Positions 57,289 to 64,000 of a stretch of DNA of 64,000 nucleotides are shown here, one piece after another. Under the pieces are notes generated by a model. That model was not told where the DNA came from. It ran no database searches and worked only from the letters and a program-made list of their open reading frames with translations. A program made the position numbers and the translations under genes. The DNA is from Cyathus striatus (Eukaryota; Basidiomycota; Agaricomycetes; Agaricales; Nidulariaceae), in NCBI GenBank assembly GCA_025738555.1, contig JAOVFP010000004.1:5022001-5086000 (forward strand). The letters run 5' to 3'. Positions within the stretch are counted from its first letter, which is position 1, and each line of letters starts with the position of its first letter.

Positions 57289-58318
57289 CTGTACTAATCA
57301 AAATACTTCGGCAGTCACGCGTCACACAGCTACCTGATGTGCCGAAATTTGGTACTGTTTTCCACCGTTCCTTTGTACACCCCCAATCCCTTGTACACTG
57401 TCTGTTATTTTGGCAAGCAGGCCACCTACATAACTTTATAGTGTTCTTATGACAACCTTAATACATCTTTTTTAACAATATATGTCTATTTTTAAGTCAA
57501 AGCATTCACTTCTTTTGTAATGTTCATATCTACATGTTTTTCCAATTTTTGCGAAATTTGTATCTTACCTCACAATATTTAATGCACCTTCTCAGGTCTC
57601 AAATTGTTTCTAATATCATCATACATATTATAAAAGTAATGATATTGTGTTATATTGTGTGGTTGCACCCTAGGCAGCGTGTAATGACACCTTCATCCCT
57701 GAGATCAGGAAGGTAGAAGCTTCGGAATCACATCATGTGACAATCGCGACTTGTGACAGATTACAAATGTCACAGACGTGTAACGCTGTACAAAGGACTG
57801 ATATAGGCCAAAATCTCCGAAAAACAACAAAAAACATACTACCTCTTCAGTTCGCATTATATGCTCTTGAAATTTTGTAGATATGATGTTTGAAGTACTG
57901 CATACACTTCTGTAAAATCAAATTCAATTGCAACTAACTACATAATCTACAATTCTAACATCAAAATTTAGTGTACAAAGGAACGGTGGAAAACAGTACT
58001 TGTCACGCGTCATAACTGCAACTGACGGAAGGTCTGAGATGTCACGGATAAAAATTTCGCCGAAGAGGGTTCGAATGAATGAATTTTCAATTTTTCTTCG
58101 CAAATTTGGCCCTTTACAGCATTTAAATACAACTTACCGTTAGACCACGACATGTTATAAATTATTTACACTTAAGAGCTATATATTTGGGGCTCTTCTA
58201 CTCATGAAGATGCCAAATTTTTTAAATTGTCACGCAATATTTTCGACCTGACGAAGTGGTTCCGCGGTTGGGCCTGTCACGCACCTATAAGGGTGCCGAA
58301 GTATTTTGATTAGTACAG
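57289..58318. mobile_element. TA-target MITE G in exon 5 of the DUF6533-type gene
   Basis: Left end CTGTACTAATCAAAATACTT and the exact inverse at the right, flanked by TA (57287-57288 and 58319-58320). Leaving out the element and one TA rejoins the reading frame GIAI|HVGKLF. Subterminal motifs ggcagtcacgcgtcac and gggcctgtcacgcac match element F. The 1030 bp include the nested element H. Confidence 0.9.
57355..57996. mobile_element. TA-target MITE H, nested in G
   Basis: The ends CTGTTTTCCACCGTTCCTTT and its perfect inverse are flanked by TA (57353-57354 and 57997-57998). The perfect terminal repeat runs about 27 bp to gtacac. 642 bp, AT-rich, no transposase. It is younger than G. Confidence 0.9.
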
Positions 58319-59246
58319 TACATGTCGGAAAATTGTTTGCTCTGTACACCAAGACTGAGTTTAACTCCGTATGTAACGTCACGAGACTTTCTCGTCTTAC
58401 TATTTATCTCACGTAAGTGCATTAAGATTCATTTTCCCTCTAACCAATACCTTTGTTCGATAGATCAGTGCTTGCTGCCATGCACACAATCATCTGGGGA
58501 ATGACAGCTGCGAGAACTCAATTTATGCCGCGGAATATTCCTATTGTCCAACTAGTCATAAACGACGGCATCTGGACGATAGTCTTACCGTGGGGTGAGT
58601 TGAATTGCAGAATTTCTGGTTTCTCGAGTTTTTACACCCTTCTTGAACTGTTTACAGCACTTTACATAGCCAACATGCCGTATGCAATGGCGACTGGCTT
58701 CTTAAAGCTTGACATAGCTTACACGTATGTCATTATTACTTCACAAAATCTCGAGCTGATTGCGGCATCCTTGAAGATGGGCTATTACATTCCTCTCTAT
58801 TGCTGTACGTTTCTTAACTATATCGGACACACATGTTGAAAAAGAAATGGAACAGGGATGCAAGTTGATTATCAACATGCAGCGGATGATAGTTGAAGAT
58901 GGGTCTGTGTCTCCTAATAGTGATATTTATCTCACTTCTTTCTTTGAGGATTCTATAAACGAGTAGAGTTTTGTAGCTTTTGTAGGGACATGCAACCTCA
59001 AGGAACATGCTGTTCTTAACTTCTGTTCATCGCCTTCAAAAGGATAATATGGGCGACTATAATGCTATAAATTGACCCAGATTATGTTGCCAAACGCATA
59101 AATTATTCTGTCAAGATTCACATTCACATCGCATTCAAGCCATTTGATTCCGTATGATCGCCCTAGCAGAAAGACAGTTATATTGTGTTTCGTATTATTT
59201 TTGTTGGGTCGAAATCGGGATTGCAGTGCGGATTGATGAACGTTTT

Positions 59247-60404
59247 TCAGCGCTTGATAATGCTCTCAAGAGTCAAGCTTTCAAGCGGCATCTTTATCGG
59301 GAAGATACACATTAACGGCACATATCTGCAGATCGCCATAGCGTCTGGGTCTCTAAACACATTCGTTAGCGCCAGTAAAGAAACCATGCAAAGACATACT
59401 ATTGAGCAACGAAGACTGATTCCAACACTCTCTTTGTCTATGTTTCTCCCTATCCGTCCTTGGTCCAGTGCCGGCTGTACGCGATTGCCTTGAGGGGGGA
59501 ATTGACGTCTTCCTACGAGTAGAAGCTCGAAGGCCGACGTACCTGGTACCAGTTGATTGACGAGTTCCATATTCGTCACGTTCTCAAATCCGTTAACGAG
59601 GCTTCTGAGAATGGGCCCCCGAGCCTTTCTCCATCTTCCCTCCGGTATCTTTCCAACGTAAGCCTGTTTCACCTCCGACAATTTATACATAACGGAAGGA
59701 TTCTGTGGCTCGATGTTCCCCGCTCGGCCAATTGGAAAATGGAAGAATGTATCCTTGTCTATACCTGCGCATAGATAGGCATACAAAATTAAAAAAAGAA
59801 AACGCCCAACGGCCTCTTCATTCTTCGTGTAACATGGATCGTGAGGCTTCATCGAGATCATGCAATACAATTGGTGCGCCAGTTGTTGTTGCAGAACAAT
59901 ATGTCTGAGATTGAGTTGTTTCCCCAGGAATACAAGAACACTTCGGGGGTTCTCTTCGGTGGAAAGGAGCGTGAAACTCTGTAGTTGGAAGGTGCATTTC
60001 TCGAGAAGCCGAAGGGCGGGTTCGACACTTTGGTATGTGAGCTCCTCAAGATTTATCATCGCTTCGAGGGCGGAGCTGAGGGTGCTGGTGAAGTTGTCGT
60101 CCTTCACTGGGAAGTACCGTACACTATATATACGCACGAGGGCAGCTAGTCGAGGGGTGCTAGCGATGGTTCGGAGAAAGTGAGCATGTTTTGGCCCTCT
60201 CCATGTCTCGTAGTCGATCCAAACTCCGCTGTAGAGACTCCTTTCTGCACCCGTGCGGAAGATGACTGATGTGTGTAGAAGGCTGTAGAGAGTCCTCAGG
60301 CACGTTATGTGCGATATGATTTGGAACAGAAGCTCGGGCGGTAAAGCGGGTTGCAGTTGGGTAGGAAGATTGAGGAGGGCAGTGAACGGCATGAGCTTGA
60401 ACAA
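59247..60404 (-). CDS. F-box-like protein, third family
   Basis: Open frame of 385 codons from 60404; ATGs at codons 1 and 5 are possible starts. The F-box-like motif is LPPELLFQIISHITCLRTLY, then SLLHTSVIFRTGAERSLYSG. A stretch typical of basidiomycete F-box proteins follows: FLRTIASTPRLAALVRIYSV, MINLEELTYQS, FQLQSFTLLS, LNLRHIVLQQQL. The segment near residues 180-230 (MKPHDPCYTKNEEAVGRFLF) is less LRR-like and contains possible GT/AG sites, so an intron may be hidden in the model. Probable SCF adaptor by family; target unknown. Confidence 0.6.
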   Translation of the reverse strand: MFKLMPFTALLNLPTQLQPALPPELLFQIISHITCLRTLYSLLHTSVIFRTGAERSLYSGVWIDYETWRGPKHAHFLRTIASTPRLAALVRIYSVRYFPVKDDNFTSTLSSALEAMINLEELTYQSVEPALRLLEKCTFQLQSFTLLSTEENPRSVLVFLGKQLNLRHIVLQQQLAHQLYCMISMKPHDPCYTKNEEAVGRFLFLILYAYLCAGIDKDTFFHFPIGRAGNIEPQNPSVMYKLSEVKQAYVGKIPEGRWRKARGPILRSLVNGFENVTNMELVNQLVPGTSAFELLLVGRRQFPPQGNRVQPALDQGRIGRNIDKESVGISLRCSIVCLCMVSLLALTNVFRDPDAMAICRYVPLMCIFPIKMPLESLTLESIIKR

Positions 60405-60688
60405 GAAAGTAGGTAGCTTTGCGACTCTGCAGTTGGGCCGATCGTCATTGTAATAAGCTACCTTGGTAATACTACCACTGAATACAATCCTAGTAAGTAA
60501 CTTACATAAGCGTGCAATTCTTCGATTTACAGTGAATACAGATCTTCAACTGAGTAAATCACGTCAGTGCCAGCCTAGAACGACCTTTCGACACCCCGAT
60601 TCCCCGAACAACTTGACGAAAAAGTCAGGAATAGCATATATATCTTCGTTTATAATGTCTCTCGATGGTTAGCTCCTCCAGGATTCAC

Positions 60689-60905
60689 TCACTTAAACGA
60701 GTTAACCAACCCCAGGCTTTTGAGACTCGGGATATTAAAGAAAGAAAACTCCAACAAGAACTTGTCGTCCATGCAATATCCATGGAAAATCGTTAAGTGG
60801 AGGATAGTAATATTTTGTAATGGTAATCTGCATACCCATGTTGCTTTATCCTGTAACCGAAATTCCTCCAACATGGGAGCTCCGTGACCAAACTGCAAGC
60901 CACTG
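60689..60905 (-). pseudogene. Fragment of an FB1-family F-box-like gene
   Basis: Encodes LQFGHGAPMLEEFRLQDKA, TWVCRLPLQNITILHL and then FNIPSLKSLGL. These match the middle of the FB1 copies (PMLEDVRLQAMATWVCRPPL, LQNITTLHLALE, VPNLRSLQIYA). About 25 residues are missing between the second and third block, and both ends are lost. It sits directly behind the lectin gene at 60929. Confidence 0.7.
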
Positions 60906-60928
60906 TCCCCCCCAAAAACAAAAAAAAG

Positions 60929-61530
60929 TTAACCCACAAGCTCAAATGACCAAACCTGCTCCTCGCGAACTGGTTTCCTCGTTTTCCCAAGCGTCACCCG
61001 AAGGCCTGAAGGGTATACCTCATCAGGTGTGTACAGCTCGAGGTTGTACCATGTGTACGGGACGTACAACCTTCGCATGAAATCCATCAGTTTTCCAAGT
61101 TCATCACAATTTAAATATAGGTATCGAAAACGCACCGATGAACGGACTCTACACTCTCATCCTCCAAAATCTGCCACTCAAACGCATGCTCGACGACAGT
61201 GACAGCCAGCCCGTCGCGCAGACCTGCAGTGTGCCCTTTGAACCCGAGGTACTTTCCACTTGAACTTTTCACCGTCCACATTCCGCTTGAATCTCGTTCT
61301 TCCACGAGCCACTACTTCGTGTTAGATAATGTATTAAGAGGAAGGGAGCGGGTACCTGTTGTCTCAGGCTATCACCCACATCGGACCCGGTTACTATACC
61401 ATACTAAGCTTACAGCATGGAGGGAGCGGAAAGAAAACGAACCAGTTCTCCCATCCTCCCCTAGATCAATGGCCGTCTTACTCCTCCAATTTACAATTCG
61501 ATAAATCTTGCCATGTTTAATGTCTGTCAT
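60929..61530 (-). CDS. Ricin-B-type lectin, copy 3
   Basis: Small beta-trefoil lectin with the same exon plan as the two at 31.6-33.9 kb. Exon 1 gives MTDIKHGKIYRIVNWRSKT and AIDLGEDGRT. A short exon reached through acceptor ggtatag gives VTGSDVGDSLRQQ. The next gives WLVEERDSSGMWTVKSSSG, KYLGFKGHTAGLRDGLAV and FEWQILEDESVESVHR. The last gives LYVPYTWYNLELYTPDE and EEQVWSFELVG, stop at 60929. QxW-like motifs: RQQW, EWQI, QVW. About 147 residues with no signal peptide. Unlike the other two it ends without a final micro-exon. Confidence 0.7.
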
Positions 61531-62139
61531 CTTAGCGGCGGGTACTAAGCATAACACAGCTGGTACTTATACCTCCTACTGGCTACTGCTGTGTAGTTTC
61601 CGCCCTGATGGTAGTAAGTACCGATAATCAGCATGACAGGACAGCGCTAATCAAGGATGTGCATCACTACAGCGCCAATCTGCCGTCAACCATGACATTT
61701 TCAAAAAGCATTTAAATAAATAAATAAATAACTTGATATTAAAGACAATGATCTACCTGTGCAGCGCAAGGCCGCAGTCTGCTCTGCAAATTCCTCGACA
61801 TTTGGGCAACCGAGGGTCGTAGTGTTGAGCTGGAGGCCGGAAAGAGGGAGGATTGCAGCACCCTGAAACCTCCATAAGCTCAGTCCTACCCAGCCTCAAC
61901 ACCTCTTCCTCAACGTCCACTTCCTTCTTCCCTTGGCATTAGGAGCATTCCCATTACCAAGACACCCAGACACTCCGCACTCCCAACCCATCATTCCCCA
62001 ACAGCCTCCTATCTTGTCTTCACATACACCATGATACGAGCGGCTCGCCTTGGGCAGAAACAGGGTTCAATGCAACACAACCTGCGCCGAATCCACTTGC
62101 GTACTCGGGATAAGACGAAATCCGGACAATAAAAGGGGG
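61531..62139. other. Intergenic; short (taaa)n microsatellite
   Basis: A (taaa) run of five units lies near 61710-61730. No gene seen. Confidence 0.5.
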
Positions 62140-62895
62140 TGCCAATTACGCCGATCTCGAAGAGCAAGATGCCAGCTAGCTGTATAGGCACGCGTCCTTA
62201 GAGGTATCATAAATAAGAGTCTGTGGTGCACCAAGCCTCCAAACATACTCCGGTTCTTCGTATACATATCCCATCCCCTACGAACTCCCTCACCCACGGC
62301 TTCCATAAGCTCAGCAGGCGATGCACCTTCCCCCTTCCCTGAAACGGGATATCTAAACGGATGAAGGTATACAGCTGCGCTGGGAGCAGTGCACGGGAGG
62401 TAAGTACCCGAAGGAGAGCATTGCCTCGCCTCGAGAAGGGCAAGAGGGTAGGAATGTTTCGAGGTGCCAATTACACCGATCTCATAGACCAAGATGTCAG
62501 CCAGCTACACAAGCACGCGTGTTTAGAGGTATCATGATTCGGAGTGAATGAAATGTAAATCTGGAGGGAGTGGGTGTCAACACGAAAGCAAACAAAAAAC
62601 CAAAGGAAAGCAACCTACCCAACACAGTACTCCCCCATAGGAACAACATCCACACCCCCAAGCCTCCAAACATACTCCAGTTAGTCCGCGCTACGTATCT
62701 CATCCCTCACGAGCTCCCTCACCCGGGGCTTCCATAAGTTCAGCAGGCGATGCGCCTTCCGCCTTCTCTGAAACGGGATACTTGAACGGATGCAAGTATA
62801 CAGCTGCACTGGGAGCAGTGCACGGGAGGTCAGCGTCCCGACGGAGAGCATTGCGTCACCTCGAGAAGGGAAAGAGGGTAGAAATGTTTCCCGAG
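62140..62895. repeat. Tandem duplication, two units
   Basis: Unit 1 (62140-62463) starts gtgccaattacgccgatctc and unit 2 (62464 to about 62895) starts gtgccaattacaccgatctc. Both contain caagcctccaaacatactcc, ccataagctcagcaggcgat and gcagtgcacgggagg. Unit 2 has about 100 extra bases after gaggtatcatgattcgg. The frames inside are not conserved between units. Confidence 0.75.
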
Positions 62896-63119
62896 AGATA
62901 CTAACAAGCGCATCGATAGCAAGGGGGGGTGAAGTCATACATAAGCGCTAAGAGGTCCTCCTGCTCCTCTTCTTTCCCCAACCACTTCTCTACATCAGCT
63001 GGAAACGCAATTGCACGTTGCGGAGAACCATAAGGGAAGGCAAAAGGTTACAAGTCAAGCTTGATGCCTCCTGATCGCGTCGAATGATCAACAAATGTAA
63101 TAACCCATACGAGGAGACA

Positions 63120-64000
63120 GTGTCTAATCCTCGCATCACTCAGCACACGGAGGACGAGGAGGGGCGTAAGCACTTCGACGAGCATGAATCCATTGAGAGC
63201 CGATTATCGTTCATTGTCCCGGTAAGTTAGGTAAAAGGAACTTCAAGTTGGATCTTCCTCCTCCTGCGTTATCCAGCTCGGGAGATATGAACTACGATTC
63301 CCCAGAATGGCCATATCCTCTCACAACCACAGCCACATCCCAAGCAAGCACCTAACCCCACCTAACCCCATCCACCACCCGAATGCCGCAGGTTATTTCG
63401 TCGAAATGTAGGGAGGGAGACACGAACGGACGAAAGGATACGAGTTGAACACCCATTGCCCATTGCGATGTCTTGTCAGCTGTAGGAGTAAATCCAGGAG
63501 TGTCTCGAGATTGGAAAGTATCAGTGGACGAGGAAGAGCGCAAGCCCTTCGACAAGCATGAATCCACTGAGAGCCGAAGCATCGTTCATTGTCTTTGGAA
63601 GATAAAAAAAAGGATAAAGCGAGAAGGCGTAACTGCAGGTCAAGGAGCTGTCTCGTCTTCCTCCTCCTCGTCACCGTCGTCGTCGTCCTACTGCATTATT
63701 CCAGCCCAGGAGATACCACTTACAACAACCCAAGAAAGACCATATCCACATCTCGCACGAGCACCTCTACACATCACCCCGAAGGCCACACGCCATTTCG
63801 CTGAAATACGACTCGAGTACCCATCCAACGCATAGGAGCAAAGCCGAGTCCTTTCCTTGAGATTGGAAAGTACCATTCAGTGAGGGTGTGAAGACGAAGG
63901 TAACGCACGCCACATCACTATCTCGAAGTATCCACAATCGCAGGTTATTTCGCCAAATGGTAAGGAGTCCTGCACGAAAGGCGAAGGAATCCAGATACGA
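63120..64000. repeat. Degenerate tandem repeat, ~370-550 bp unit
   Basis: Recurring blocks are catgaatcca(t/c)tgagagccga (63184 and 63556), cgagattggaaagtatcag (63502) with tgagattggaaagtaccat (63859), and aggttatttcg (63390 and 63942). The block is cut by the window edge, and small frames here are not supported. Confidence 0.6.

Larger units (their letters stand above)
56668..58966 (+). pseudogene. DUF6533-type fungal membrane protein gene, exon 5 split by MITE
   Basis: Nine exons join in perfect phase: 56668-56731, 56780-56849, 56901-56966, 57020-57156, 57215-57288 plus 58321-58412 (one exon split by element G), 58464-58594, 58658-58724, 58777-58804 and 58856-58966. The total is 279 codons. 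Family features: a short N-terminus with a helix ending HHELRFIWR, MKWLYIFLRYFGLV, CRAWSTVLQVAATLNVLGID, RVYALYMKDIR, ILLFLVGIAI, VQLVINDGIW and the C-terminal AGCKLIINMQRM. DUF6533 proteins are multi-pass membrane proteins of unknown function, common in mushrooms. The insertion adds 1.03 kb with stops inside exon 5, so the protein is truncated unless the element is spliced or absent in other alleles. The rest shows no decay, which implies a young insertion. Confidence 0.8.

Noticed and set aside
58453..58839. A 128-codon single-exon ORF
   Set aside because: It is exons 6 and 7 of the DUF6533-type gene read straight through two introns.
63350..63375. Telomere-like cctaaccccacctaacccca
   Set aside because: Only two units, with an inserted ca, not the fungal TTAGGG array; also not at a sequence end.
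1..64000. CRISPR arrays, bacterial operons, viral integrations
   Set aside because: No regularly spaced identical short repeats, no bacterial-style gene packing, and no reverse transcriptase, integrase or capsid-like frame was found.

Overview
The window is nuclear DNA of a filamentous basidiomycete, most likely a mushroom-forming Agaricomycete. The evidence is genes cut by many 45-65 bp GT/AG introns, tandem cytochrome P450 paralogs, F-box-like/LRR families, short ricin-B-type lectins, a DUF6533-type membrane protein and a GT15 mannosyltransferase. There is no operon structure, rRNA, CRISPR array or convincing tRNA. All functions were read from sequence patterns; no database search was run.

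Layout. 1-10.9 kb is a gene-free, mostly AT-rich and CpG-poor repeat block. It holds a palindromic coding relic, a 2.5 kb inverted-repeat element built from TTCACATGAA-like palindromes around low-complexity and minisatellite DNA, and a ~3.5 kb satellite with a ~301 bp period. 10.9-20.8 kb carries three tandem minus-strand P450 genes. One has a foldback element in its promoter and one has lost its C-terminus to a 1.4 kb insertion. 22.1-25.7 kb carries two tandem NmrA-like/atypical SDR genes. 26.1-33.9 kb is a compact gene block: GT15 mannosyltransferase, beta-trefoil protein, F-box-like protein and two ricin-B lectins. 34-48 kb is sparse, with one F-box-like gene, one small unknown spliced gene and a MULE-like transposon with 212 bp inverted repeats. 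48.4-49.8 kb is an F-box-like paralog with a 1-nt deletion. 50.5-58.3 kb is a nest of transposons: five TA-target elements (two pairs one inside the other) and three elements with 9-bp target duplications (one inside the terminal repeat of another). 56.7-59.0 kb is a nine-exon DUF6533-type gene whose fifth exon is split by one of the nested TA elements. 59.2-61.5 kb has an F-box-like gene, an F-box fragment and a third ricin-B lectin. The last 2 kb is degenerate tandem duplication.

How it fits together. The P450 and NmrA-like pairs could act in one secondary or xenobiotic pathway, but this is only suggested by proximity. The lectins and F-box proteins are typical expanding accessory families. 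The most informative part is the transposon stratigraphy: element ends, target duplications and nesting order can be read to the base, and one insertion separates two halves of an otherwise perfectly phased gene.
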